Below, in pieces: positions 56,181 through 64,000 of a stretch of 64,000 bases of DNA. This DNA comes from Myxacorys californica WJT36-NPBG1. GTDB taxonomy: Bacteria; Cyanobacteriota; Cyanobacteriia; Leptolyngbyales; Leptolyngbyaceae. Below the pieces are notes generated by a model that saw only the letters and a list, made by a program, of their open reading frames with translations, had not been told where the DNA came from and made no database searches. Made by a program: the position numbers and the translations under genes. Each line of letters starts with the position of its first letter. Within the stretch, counting starts at the first letter, position 1. The stretch lies in NCBI GenBank assembly GCA_019359315.1, contig JAHHHO010000009.1:62001-126000 (forward strand), given 5' to 3'.

Positions 56181-56606
56181 TTGGACTTGCCATCATTTCT
56201 TTGGCTGTGGAAAATTGCGGCTTGGGCAATGGGACTCGCGATCGCAGCCTACCTTCTTCAAGCGGTCACCGGATTCAGCTTTCTCATCTTCCGTCCGTCC
56301 ATTCAGCCCCAGTGGCTACGCCCGCTACATGTCGTCACCGGTGTTGCGATCGCACTGCTGATTTTGGTGCTGCTCGCAATTGGCATTGTGGGTACATTGG
56401 GGCACTACGGCAGCTTAGGGCATTCGTCTCACTTGTTCTCAGGCTTAACCGTGGTTGAACTGGTCTTTCTATCGGCTTGGAGTGCTGCTCAAATTCGCAC
56501 TCGCCCGTGGGCGCGCTCGGTTCATCTCATCGCAAATGTTCTGCTCTGCGCCGGCTTAGTTTGGGCGTCGATCACAGGTTGGGAAGTGGTTCAGAAATAT
56601 CTCTAG
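56181..56606 (+). CDS. DUF4079 membrane protein
   Basis: A 141-aa four-span protein of the DUF4079 family, related to cytochrome b561-type layouts. Spans are near residues 8-30, 47-70, 84-103 and 112-132. Histidines recur (RPLHVVTG, TLGHYGSLGHSSHLFSGL, SVHLIANVLL), which could ligate heme. The start is TTG 56181 (MDLPSFLWLW), typical of the family. The 3' end overlaps nadB by 4 bases, tail to tail. Function unknown. Confidence 0.85.
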   Translation: MDLPSFLWLWKIAAWAMGLAIAAYLLQAVTGFSFLIFRPSIQPQWLRPLHVVTGVAIALLILVLLAIGIVGTLGHYGSLGHSSHLFSGLTVVELVFLSAWSAAQIRTRPWARSVHLIANVLLCAGLVWASITGWEVVQKYL

Positions 56607-58276
56607 AATGGTTTTTCTGGAGTCACAGCCGACGTTCGCCAAGATCCAGATTGAACGATCGTATGTACTTGCCACTCTGAAATAGGGTCAGGATAATCTG
56701 ATCGATAGTGCCCGCCTCGGCTTTCGGTGCGGAACTTTGCACTTCTCAGAATTAAATCTGCAATTTCTAATAAGTTGTGCAGTTCACCCCAATCACGGCA
56801 GATCTGATCCGCATCGGGCACCTTAAACTGAAAAGAGTGATGCGGAGTGAGATTGAGTAACGTTTGACTCAGAGCAAGGGTGCGAAAGTCAGTTTGCCAA
56901 GACTGAACTTGCGCGATCGCAGCGTCTAAGTTTTTTTCATCACGACAAATTCCGGCCCCTTGCCATACGACGCGCGGCAACTCTAGCCGCATCGCCTGAA
57001 CTTTCTCAAGGTCAGAGAATTTTGGCGGCTGAACCGAGGCTTCGCAGGACTGATCACCTAGTTCAGGCAAGTCTTCCAAAGCTAATTGAGCGAACTGCGC
57101 TCCAAACACCAAGCATTCCAACAGTGAATTACTCGCCAGCCGATTCGCGCCATGCACGCCGGTACTTGCCGTTTCACCAACCGCGTATAGCCGAGCGATC
57201 GACGTTTGATTGGTCAAATCGGCATTGATACCGCCCATCCAGTAGTGCGCTGCTGGAGCTACTGGAATCGGGTCTTGAAAGACATCAATGCCCCAGCGCT
57301 GACACACCCCAATAATATTTGGGAAACGGTGCTGAATCGTTTTAGCCGGAATCGGACGCAAATCTAACCAAACATTTGCTGACGCTGGATCGAGTTCTGT
57401 ATTCTGCAAATGGCTAAAGATGGCACGACTGACTACATCTCTAGGCGCTAACTCTCCAGCAGGATGATAATCAAACGCAAAACGATGTCCGACACGATCA
57501 ACGAGATGCGCTCCTTCGCCTCGAACGGCTTCACTAATGAGAAACCGAGGCGCACCGGGTTTAGTGAGTGCCGTTGGGTGAAATTGAACAAATTCTAAAT
57601 CGCGAAGAACGGCTCCAGCCCGATGGGCAATTGCCACCCCATCACCTGTACTAACCGCAGGATTAGTCGTTTGCGCGAACACCTGTCCGCCGCCGCCTGT
57701 CGCGAGAATGACAGCCCGCGATCTCACCCAGTGTAGCCGCTCTCCATAGAACACGCTCACACCCTGACACACTTGACCGTCTAACCACAGATCCAGTACA
57801 AACGCTTGCGATAAAACCTGAATGTTTTTCCGACTGAGAACCTGTTCGGCAAGCCGACTCACCACCGCTCGACCTGTAGTATCTGCCGCATGGAGCACTC
57901 GGCGGCGAGAATGGGCGGCTTCTAGCGTCAAGGCCAGATCTTGTCCACGCCGATCAAATCCCACCCCTAGATCAACTAAGTGATGAATACACTCCGACGC
58001 GTTTTCCACCAAAAACTTCACCGCATCATAGTCACACAGTCCAACCCCTGCTTTCAGCGTGTCTTGAATATGTAATTCCGTCGAGTCTTGAGGGTCGATG
58101 ACCGCCGCAATGCCGCCTTGTGCCCAATCGCTAGCAGAGCGAGATACTTCATCTTTCGTAATTAGCCCAACTCGATACTGTTGCGGCAAGCACAGTGCGG
58201 TGTAAAGCCCAGCCGCACCCGCTCCTACGACAAGAACATCAAACTGAGGAAGGGAGTTCACAGGAGAGACCGTCAT
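56603..58276 (-). CDS. nadB: L-aspartate oxidase
   Basis: A 557-aa flavoenzyme that oxidises aspartate to iminoaspartate, the first step of NAD synthesis. The FAD-binding motif is FDVLVVGAGAAGLYTALCLP, with SASDWAQGGIAAVIDPQDST, HPTALTKPGAPRFLISEAVR and GEGAHLVD. The family signature YAVGETASTGVHGANRLASN is present. The C-terminal helical domain is complete. It is about 134 bases downstream of psbU, past a terminator. Confidence 0.96.
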   Translation of the reverse strand: MTVSPVNSLPQFDVLVVGAGAAGLYTALCLPQQYRVGLITKDEVSRSASDWAQGGIAAVIDPQDSTELHIQDTLKAGVGLCDYDAVKFLVENASECIHHLVDLGVGFDRRGQDLALTLEAAHSRRRVLHAADTTGRAVVSRLAEQVLSRKNIQVLSQAFVLDLWLDGQVCQGVSVFYGERLHWVRSRAVILATGGGGQVFAQTTNPAVSTGDGVAIAHRAGAVLRDLEFVQFHPTALTKPGAPRFLISEAVRGEGAHLVDRVGHRFAFDYHPAGELAPRDVVSRAIFSHLQNTELDPASANVWLDLRPIPAKTIQHRFPNIIGVCQRWGIDVFQDPIPVAPAAHYWMGGINADLTNQTSIARLYAVGETASTGVHGANRLASNSLLECLVFGAQFAQLALEDLPELGDQSCEASVQPPKFSDLEKVQAMRLELPRVVWQGAGICRDEKNLDAAIAQVQSWQTDFRTLALSQTLLNLTPHHSFQFKVPDADQICRDWGELHNLLEIADLILRSAKFRTESRGGHYRSDYPDPISEWQVHTIVQSGSWRTSAVTPEKPF

Positions 58277-58292
58277 GTAAAGAATTAGGGAT

Positions 58293-58355
58293 AAAAAACG
58301 CTCTCCACGGTTGAGCCAGCGTTGCGGCTTGGTTCAAACCTTTAGATGGAGAGCG
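58293..58355 (-). terminator. Terminator of psbU
   Basis: TGGAGAGCG (58347-58355) and CGCTCTCCA (58299-58307) are perfect 9-bp arms, with nested GAGCC/GGCTT pairing in the loop. On the minus strand it is followed by a T-run (plus-strand A-run 58293-58298). It lies 55 bases after psbU. Confidence 0.8.
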
Positions 58356-58410
58356 AAAATTTACAGACGAAGAACACGTAATGTTTATTCAGTTCAGACT
58401 ACCTAGCACC

Positions 58411-58851
58411 TTAGCGGTATACACCGTTATTAATGCGGTCTTGACCTTCAACTAGTTCCTTCGTAACTTCTGTGACGGTGAAATTGTCTAGATTGTCTTC
58501 CAGAATGGCTTTCTGTTGAGCGGTCAAGCCAGGAATATCGAGAACATCTTCTACACTTTCGTAGGGAGCATTCTTAACGATCAGTCCTGCGATCGTCGGA
58601 TACAAGCCCTTATACTGGCGGAAGTAGCGAACATTTGTGTTGTTCAGATCAAGCTTCCGTCCAAATGAGGTGGATAGTTTATCAGACACCACATTCCGCA
58701 GTTCTTCGGCGGTTGGGGCTGCCAACAGCGTCGAAGAGTGCAACATCACGCCAGGATGACCGAGATTTGCTGCCATTGCGCTCTGTGAAACCCATCCTAA
58801 ACAGCTAACCATTACCGCTAGAGTGGCAAAAAAGCGAATCAAACCTTTCAT
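58411..58851 (-). CDS. psbU: Photosystem II extrinsic protein PsbU (12 kDa)
   Basis: A 146-aa precursor. Residues 1-25 are a signal peptide ([20 protein letters not shown] ending SAMA); the mature protein starts near ANLGHPG. The fold has two helix-hairpin-helix motifs, with [20 protein letters not shown] and [20 protein letters not shown]. PsbU stabilises the oxygen-evolving complex on the lumenal side of PSII. ATG 58851 has GGGAGG 10 bases upstream; an upstream frame start at 58875 was rejected. Confidence 0.95.
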   Translation of the reverse strand: MKGLIRFFATLAVMVSCLGWVSQSAMAANLGHPGVMLHSSTLLAAPTAEELRNVVSDKLSTSFGRKLDLNNTNVRYFRQYKGLYPTIAGLIVKNAPYESVEDVLDIPGLTAQQKAILEDNLDNFTVTEVTKELVEGQDRINNGVYR

Positions 58852-59014
58852 GTTAATGTTTCCCTCCCAATTCAATCGAGCAAACGCACTACACAGCTTT
58901 TATTAGAGACTAGCATTTTCGGGTTCCACTCGGATGAAGAAGTTCGGGAAATGCGGTAAGAGGGGAGCAAAGAGAATCACTGCTGCAAGTTGTACGATCG
59001 CTCACCAGAGCGCA

Positions 59015-60013
59015 TCAGCTGTACTCGGTTATGTCAGCTTTGCCGCCAAGAAAGCCGTCCAAATCCATAAAGGAGCACGCATAAGTGGGCGTGGGAGTGT
59101 CGTAGCCTTTAAGCTCCACGGTGTAAGGATCGAAAATATCGCAGTCATCGATGAGACGGGAGGCATGCTGATAGGTCGTTTCTCCGATCGCAATGTCCAT
59201 CCCAATCTGTTTGGTTGCCGACTCTAAGCGAAACGCCGCATTCACCGTGTCGCCCAGCGCTGTGTAATCGGGACGGTCTCCACTGCCAGTGTTGCCAACC
59301 ATGGCAAACCCAGTGTTGATTCCGGCCCCAATTCTGAGCGGAAAAGGTAGGGGATATTGGCCGTATAAGCTGTTGGTCATTTTGTGTAGTGCATTGACCG
59401 CTTGGAAAATTTGCAGCGTTTCGTCACGGCTCACGCCTTCGGTTCCATGTGTCCACACCGCCATTACCGCGTCGCCAATATATTTATCGACCCAACTTCC
59501 GTACTCTCGAATGATGTCTCCCGCGCGCCGAAACCATGTTCCGATCACTTCCGATAGAATTTTCTCGTCTAGCTGACGTGTCAGCCCTGTAAAATCGCGG
59601 ATATCGACTACTAAAACAGAAATAAGACTCCGCACATGCAGCGCGGCGGTCGCCGTAAAATCCTTAGAGTCCAGTTCTGGAGAAGAATGCGTGGAAGGAC
59701 TGACTGGACAATGAAATTCTAGTTCAGTTTGCCCAAAGGTAATCCGATCTCTGTTGCGAAGCGTGACCGGAATGCTGACCCTGCGACCATTGACAAACGA
59801 GCCATTGCGACTGCCGAGATCAATTAAGTAAAACTCGCCTGTTTCCATCGACTGCAGCATGGCGTGATTGCGCGAAATCCAGCGATCGCTAATCACGAAG
59901 GTATTATCTTCGCTTCGTCCAAACGTCCAGCAGTTGCCGTTGACCAACGGCAATCGACGGATTTCAGCATCGGTATGCAGGACTAAATGGGGAGCGGGTT
60001 GTAGAGTCACCAC
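59015..60013 (-). CDS. FHA domain class III adenylate/guanylate cyclase
   Basis: A 332-aa soluble protein. An N-terminal FHA domain (residues 25-100) has WTFGRSEDNTFVISDRWISR and LIDLGSRNGSFVNGRRV. The C-terminal class III cyclase (130-310) has metal-binding Asp residues in VLVVDIRDFTGLTRQL and KYIGDAVMAVW, and a substrate segment PDYTALGDTVNAAFRLES. A Lys before YIGD and Thr at TALGD suggest the class IIIb adenylate-cyclase type (inference). No membrane span. It may turn phospho-Thr binding into cAMP output. Confidence 0.87.
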   Translation of the reverse strand: MVTLQPAPHLVLHTDAEIRRLPLVNGNCWTFGRSEDNTFVISDRWISRNHAMLQSMETGEFYLIDLGSRNGSFVNGRRVSIPVTLRNRDRITFGQTELEFHCPVSPSTHSSPELDSKDFTATAALHVRSLISVLVVDIRDFTGLTRQLDEKILSEVIGTWFRRAGDIIREYGSWVDKYIGDAVMAVWTHGTEGVSRDETLQIFQAVNALHKMTNSLYGQYPLPFPLRIGAGINTGFAMVGNTGSGDRPDYTALGDTVNAAFRLESATKQIGMDIAIGETTYQHASRLIDDCDIFDPYTVELKGYDTPTPTYACSFMDLDGFLGGKADITEYS

Positions 60014-60187
60014 AGGCGTTCAAGGGGCACACATCATTCGTTTCTATGATGCATATTGACACACTAAAAGGTTTCAGTGGTAGCGCTTGGAATTCTACAA
60101 CGAGAAAGGTTTGTTGCTCAGTAATGTCCGAGTTCTTAGCAAAGATTTTAATTTTGTCTCCGGGAAATCCCCCGCCTGAATAGGGCT

Positions 60188-60931
60188 CTAGGCAAACAGT
60201 GCGGCGACCCAGAAAAGGCTGTCTACAAAAATGGTGGCTAGGACGGCACCGCTAAATGCGAACCAATGCAGTGTTCTGAGCCTGAATGAAAAGATACCAA
60301 CACTCAGTAGTACAGTTGCTAGGGCAATCACCCAAGTAAACCCCCAGGGGGTATTCATTTGTACTAAAGCCTGCTGAAAAATGGGTCGTACTGCCTCCGG
60401 TTCGACCTGCATCAGTTGTTTCCAGTAGGGAATCAGATCGGCAATATAGAAGTAGATGTCAGTGACGACCGTACCAAAGAGTGAGCCGAGGTAAAAGAAG
60501 TTGCCTATTTTGCACCAATTATGAGTGATGCCCCACAAGGCGATCGGTAGCGCGATCGCTTCGATCGGCAGATGAAGCCCTGGCTCCCAGCGAAACCATC
60601 CCCAGTAGAGTGATCCGGCTAACCATGTCCAGGTAAAGCCTGTCAGCAAGTCGCCCCACATCTGCGTCTTGGGCTTGGAGGCAAGCGTGATGCTAAGCCA
60701 CACCCAAAACCCGGTCAGCGCTAGGCTCAGAAAGGGCAGCGATCGCACCAGCGGCGCTTCAAAGAAGACTGGAACCGATACCAAGAACGCCGCCCCGCCA
60801 AACACAGAGAGGGCAGCAGAGATCCGAGACGCTGGCGAAACAGGGGTTTCTAGAGCTAAAGGGTTAGACACTGAGCGTTGAGCTATCTCAGTATCTGGAT
60901 AAAAGGCAGAATTGGGTGGCGATGACAACAA
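60188..60931 (-). CDS. DUF3120 membrane protein
   Basis: A 247-aa multi-span protein resembling DUF3120, a cyanobacterial family. About six hydrophobic segments follow a 35-residue polar N-terminus. Recognisable pieces are GFTWTWLAGSLYWGWFRWEP, HLPIEAIALPIALWG and FFYLGSLFGTVVTDIYFYIA. Function unknown; it looks like an integral thylakoid or plasma membrane protein. The divergent uppP gene starts 224 bases away. Confidence 0.85.
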   Translation of the reverse strand: MLSSPPNSAFYPDTEIAQRSVSNPLALETPVSPASRISAALSVFGGAAFLVSVPVFFEAPLVRSLPFLSLALTGFWVWLSITLASKPKTQMWGDLLTGFTWTWLAGSLYWGWFRWEPGLHLPIEAIALPIALWGITHNWCKIGNFFYLGSLFGTVVTDIYFYIADLIPYWKQLMQVEPEAVRPIFQQALVQMNTPWGFTWVIALATVLLSVGIFSFRLRTLHWFAFSGAVLATIFVDSLFWVAALFA

Positions 60932-61025
60932 TGGATTCTTAAGTCTGATTAATTTTATTTACGTTACTTAACATTACCACATCAATTTAGAGGGCTGGGG
61001 CTAAGAAATCGTAAATCATGCTTAA

Positions 61026-61040
61026 GGGGGGTATCCCCCC
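61026..61040. repeat. G/C hairpin upstream of uppP
   Basis: GGGGGG-TAT-CCCCCC forms a tight hairpin between DUF3120 and uppP. It has no T-run and is of the dispersed cyanobacterial type. A HIP1 octamer overlaps nearby. Confidence 0.5.
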
Positions 61041-61154
61041 CCTGGGCATCACAATTTATCCTAGCGGAAATTCCTGAGCGCGATCGCATTCTCCGGAAAA
61101 ACTAAAGTGCTAAGGTACTCAAGAGCAAGCAGCTAACCCAAAGGACGATCATTC

Positions 61155-62033
61155 ATGAACTGGCTTCAACTCGCTCCCCTGACGGATCTTATCGCTCAGA
61201 CAGAGCCGACGACTGGGCTTATAGCCATCATTCAGGGTGTGATTCTCGGTCTTGTACAAGGGATTACTGAGTTTCTTCCAATTAGCAGTACGGCTCACCT
61301 ATTAATCTTTAGCGATATTTTTGGTTGGAAAGCGGTCTGGACAAAAGAAGCAACGGATGCAATTCAGTTTGGCAGTGTGATTGCGGTTGTAATGTATTTT
61401 TGGAAAGACATTCAGCAGATTTTGACAGGCGCGATCGCGGCGTTTCAAACCAAAGATTGGCAGCGCGAAGAGTGGAAGATTTTAGTCGGCATTATTGTTG
61501 GAACGGTTCCCGCCCTGACAGCAGGATTATTCATTAAAAAAGTTCTCAATGCATCGTTTGAGAGTCCGCTGCTGATTGCGATCATGTCGATTGTCATGTC
61601 GCTCTTATTGGCTTTGGCAGAAAAACTTGGCAGCCGCAAGCGGGGTTTTGAAAATCTTCAGGTGAGCGATGGCTTTTTAGTAGGTCTCGGTCAAATGGTG
61701 GCCCTACTTCCGGGAGCCTCGCGATCGGGATCGACCTTGACAGCCGCCTTGTTTTTAGGACTAGAACGCAGTACTGCGGCTCGGTTTTCATTCTTACTTG
61801 GCATTCCAGCACTGACTATCGCCACCTTAATTCAGGGCAAAGATGCGTTGGGTCAGCCAGCAATGTTGATTCCTCTGTTAGTCGGAACGGCCTCTGCCTT
61901 TGTGTTTTCCTATCTCTCGATCGCGTGGTTGCTCAAATTCTTGCAGCGCCAAAGTACCTGGGTGTTTGTGTGGTACCGGCTCGCGTTGGGTGTAACGTTG
62001 TTGATTGCGATCGCATCTCATACATTGAAATAG
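61155..62033 (+). CDS. uppP: Undecaprenyl-diphosphate phosphatase
   Basis: A 292-aa BacA/UppP membrane enzyme that dephosphorylates C55-PP to recycle the lipid carrier for peptidoglycan and glycans. Motifs are GLVQGITEFLPISSTAHLLI (Glu-rich catalytic segment) and LLPGASRSGSTLTAALFLGL (PGxSRSGxT). Eight spans are expected. It supplies the lipid used by the WecA-like and initiating sugar transferases in this window. A 93-residue-type gene follows closely. Confidence 0.95.
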   Translation: MNWLQLAPLTDLIAQTEPTTGLIAIIQGVILGLVQGITEFLPISSTAHLLIFSDIFGWKAVWTKEATDAIQFGSVIAVVMYFWKDIQQILTGAIAAFQTKDWQREEWKILVGIIVGTVPALTAGLFIKKVLNASFESPLLIAIMSIVMSLLLALAEKLGSRKRGFENLQVSDGFLVGLGQMVALLPGASRSGSTLTAALFLGLERSTAARFSFLLGIPALTIATLIQGKDALGQPAMLIPLLVGTASAFVFSYLSIAWLLKFLQRQSTWVFVWYRLALGVTLLIAIASHTLK

Positions 62034-62057
62034 GACACTAAAATTACAACCTGTTTG

Positions 62058-62336
62058 ATGACTGACGATCCGAGAGGGCAGGCGCTAGAAAATTTGAAGT
62101 GGCGAGCGGAATGGCTGTTTGAGCGATACGCCTCGCTGTTGCCGAGTATGAATGAATTTATGACCGAAAGCGCTCGGCTGCACGTTGCAACCCGAGTGGC
62201 TGAACTAAGAGATGCCCTCAGAAATTCTGAGATTCCGATCGAAGAAGTTCAGCAACGGTTCAAACGGCTCGATAGTAATTTGTTCGTCATTCGTAACTCA
62301 ATCATCGTGGATGATCTGGGTGATTTGCTGCGATAA
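62058..62336 (+). CDS. Small hypothetical helical protein
   Basis: A 92-aa protein with no signal or membrane span. It reads ALENLKWRAEWLFERYASLL then PSMNEFMTESARLHVATRVA and ends NLFVIRNSIIVDDLGDLLR, forming a likely helical bundle. It begins 24 bases after uppP, suggesting cotranscription. ATG 62058 follows a TTG codon. It looks conserved-like but was not recognised. Confidence 0.72.
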   Translation: MTDDPRGQALENLKWRAEWLFERYASLLPSMNEFMTESARLHVATRVAELRDALRNSEIPIEEVQQRFKRLDSNLFVIRNSIIVDDLGDLLR

Positions 62337-62408
62337 CAGCGTGAAGCGCACCTAACCTACTTCCCCCTTGATAGACTGGAGGTTCAATTCCTTAGCCCGT
62401 TTCAATTC

Positions 62409-63794
62409 ATGAGTGAAGCTTCGATTCGTCCTGCCTTAATTACTGCCGTTTTGCCAGGGTCGATTGCAGAAGAAATCGGCTTTGAGGCAGGCGATCGCGT
62501 CGTCTCCATTAATGGGCAAAAGCCCCGCGATTTAATTGACTACCAATTCTTTTGTGCAGGCGAAATTTTAGACTTGGAAGTGCTAGACACGAAGGGCAAC
62601 GCACATCGTGTCGAAATTGAGAAAGATTACGACGAAGACTTAGGACTAGAGTTTGAAAACGCGCTCTTTGACGGGCTGATTCAGTGTACCAATCGCTGTC
62701 CGTTCTGTTTTATTGACCAGCAGCCTCCAGGCAAGCGAGAAAGTCTCTATTTCAAAGACGATGACTACCGCCTCAGCTTTCTCTACGGCAGTTATCTCAC
62801 CCTGACAAATTTGCCCCAGCACGAATGGGAGCGAATTGAGCAGATGCGCCTCTCTCCGCTGTATGTTTCGGTTCATGCCACAGAACCAGAGGTCAGAAGC
62901 CGCCTACTCAAAAATCCTCGAGCTGGACACCTGATGAAGCAGTTGGAATGGTTTCAAGCGCGGCGGTTGCAAATTCATGCTCAAGTGGTTCTTTGCCCTG
63001 GAATTAACGACGGTGACCACTTGACCCGCACATTGCTCGATTTAGCTCAGTTTCATCAAGGTGACGTGCCGACTGTAACATCGGTGGCTGTCGTTCCGGT
63101 TGGTCTGACGCGCTTTCGCCCGACCGAAGATGAGTTAGTTCCGGTGACTCGTGAGAAAGCCCGAGAAGCGATCGCGCAAGTTGAAGCCTTGCAAGCCCAG
63201 TTTCGTCAGAGCTTTGGCTCGACCTTCGCATGGCTTGCCGATGAGTGGTTTTTGATTGCGGGTCAAGAGGTTCCTCCTGAATCACACTATGAAGATTATC
63301 CGCAAATTGGGAATGGAGTTGGCTCAATTCGGCTGTTCTTGAAGGAGTTTGGGAGAGCGGCAGAACGGTTGCCTCAAAAGATTGAGCAATCCTATCAATT
63401 TAGTTGGATTGTTGGAAATGCAGTCGAGTTGGCATTTGAGCCGCTCGTTCAACGTCTCAACCAAGTTGAAAATCTAACCGTCAACATGATCGCCATCAAC
63501 AGCGAATATTGGGGACAAACCATGACTGTCACTGGATTGTTAACGGGTCAAGATATTCTACAAGCATTGCAAGGAGAGAATTTAGGAGACGGGATTTTAT
63601 TGCCTTCAGTGATGCTCAAACATGATGCCACGGTCTTCCTAGACGATATGAAGGTAGAAGAGCTTGCACAACAGCTGAACACTAAGATTTGGATTGTTCA
63701 AGACGTGGATCAGTTGATTGAGACCTGTTGTGACCCAAGCGCTGAAGTTATTTATGCCGCTCCTCAGCAAGTCTGTACCGCGAGTAATTACTGA
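62409..63794 (+). CDS. Cyanobacterial PDZ radical-SAM oxidoreductase (TIGR03279/DUF512 type)
   Basis: A 461-aa protein. An N-terminal PDZ-like segment (AVLPGSIAEEIGFEAGDRVV then SINGQKPRDLIDYQFF) precedes the radical-SAM cluster CTNRCPFCFIDQQPPGKRES (near residue 95). PLYVSVHATEPEVRSRLLKN and VLCPGINDGDHLTRTLLDL follow. The C-terminal part resembles DUF512 (SVAVVPVGLTRFRPTEDELV). It is a cyanobacteria-specific FeS protein; the reaction is unknown. Confidence 0.92.
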   Translation: MSEASIRPALITAVLPGSIAEEIGFEAGDRVVSINGQKPRDLIDYQFFCAGEILDLEVLDTKGNAHRVEIEKDYDEDLGLEFENALFDGLIQCTNRCPFCFIDQQPPGKRESLYFKDDDYRLSFLYGSYLTLTNLPQHEWERIEQMRLSPLYVSVHATEPEVRSRLLKNPRAGHLMKQLEWFQARRLQIHAQVVLCPGINDGDHLTRTLLDLAQFHQGDVPTVTSVAVVPVGLTRFRPTEDELVPVTREKAREAIAQVEALQAQFRQSFGSTFAWLADEWFLIAGQEVPPESHYEDYPQIGNGVGSIRLFLKEFGRAAERLPQKIEQSYQFSWIVGNAVELAFEPLVQRLNQVENLTVNMIAINSEYWGQTMTVTGLLTGQDILQALQGENLGDGILLPSVMLKHDATVFLDDMKVEELAQQLNTKIWIVQDVDQLIETCCDPSAEVIYAAPQQVCTASNY

Positions 63795-64000
63795 ATATTT
63801 GTTCAGCAATTTACTCAGTAATTCATGGTTTTCCTTGACTTTTAGTAGACTGCTAAATGTAGCTCAATGGGCTGAAAGCTTTGCAGCAAGCGCCTCTCTT
63901 CCTGCTTTGATAAGTTGGTCCTCTGGCTTACCCTGGTGTTGAGTACCTCGGTATAAATTGATTCATAAAAAAAATATCAAAACTGCACCGTAAATTCACC

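Noticed and set aside
62380-62400. GGTTCAATTCC, like a tRNA T-loop, before the PDZ radical-SAM gene
   Set aside because: No matching acceptor, D or anticodon stems could be found in the preceding 70 bases.
63718-63942. 74-aa frame overlapping the end of the radical-SAM gene
   Set aside because: Overlaps a supported gene and has no start context; the remaining 3' tail of the window shows no gene.
1-64000. Abundant GCGATCGC octamers as a special repeat
   Set aside because: This is the HIP1 sequence found genome-wide in many cyanobacteria, so it supports the taxonomic call but is not a local finding.

Overview
The window is from a cyanobacterial chromosome. It carries photosystem II genes (psbX, psbU), a high-light-inducible protein, ycf66, the thylakoid proton-extrusion gene pcxA, a cyAbrB regulator and many cyanobacteria-restricted DUF families (DUF1830, DUF3120, DUF4079, DUF4168, the PDZ radical-SAM oxidoreductase). 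The HIP1 octamer GCGATCGC is dense throughout. No rRNA, tRNA, CRISPR array, transposase or prophage was recognised. Species cannot be assigned from what is visible; a non-heterocystous Leptolyngbya-like lineage is only a guess.

Layout. 1-6.4 kb: the 5' part of a large helicase/recombinase-like gene (minus, cut by the window edge), pcxA, and a four-PAS histidine kinase. 6.5-10.7 kb: purF and purL (minus). 10.8-12.5 kb: a small accessory island with a short acidic ORF and a DUF433/DUF5615 antitoxin-toxin pair, bracketed by two arrays of a degenerate 21-bp palindromic repeat. 12.5-19.5 kb: N-formylglutamate amidohydrolase, a Uma2 protein, then accC-yggT-psbX-ycf66, two tandem beta-propeller lipoproteins, and an hli gene overlapping the 3' end of sdhB. 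20.2-25.9 kb: cyAbrB and a CPBP protease facing a cobalamin operon (2H phosphoesterase, cobH, cbiET), then holA and a DUF4168 protein.

26-31.4 kb (all minus): glyA, a WecA/MraY-like transferase, cinA, a 44-aa small protein, aroQ, an intact atzG-like gene and a gutted atzE-like amidase. 31.5-45.9 kb: glmU, isoaspartyl peptidase, a DUF2256/Uma2 pair, trmJ, a methyltransferase, hpd, a RodZ-like protein, ubiD, hom, a ChaN-like protein, pgsA, an initiating sugar transferase and a coiled-coil protein. 46-64 kb: a Crp-family regulator, a degenerate metallo-beta-lactamase-fold protein, an S2P-family protein without HExxH, DUF815 ATPase, menI, pentapeptide-repeat protein, DICT/HD-like protein, radical-SAM protein, DUF1830, DUF4079, nadB, psbU, an FHA-adenylate cyclase, DUF3120, uppP, a small conserved protein and a PDZ radical-SAM protein.

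Most of the window is core metabolism: purines, fatty acids, one-carbon units, cell-envelope precursors (glmU, WecA-like, uppP, sugar transferase, pgsA), quinones and tocopherol (hpd, ubiD, menI), NAD and cobalamin. The unusual signals are the 21-bp palindromic arrays around the toxin-antitoxin island, several proteins that keep a fold but have lost catalytic residues (S2P, MBL, HD-GYP-like, Uma2), the in-frame collapse of the amidase beside an intact partner, and hli-sdhB translational coupling. No clear multi-gene undescribed system was found. Start codons were adjusted where family length, overlap with the upstream gene or a ribosome-binding site argued for it.
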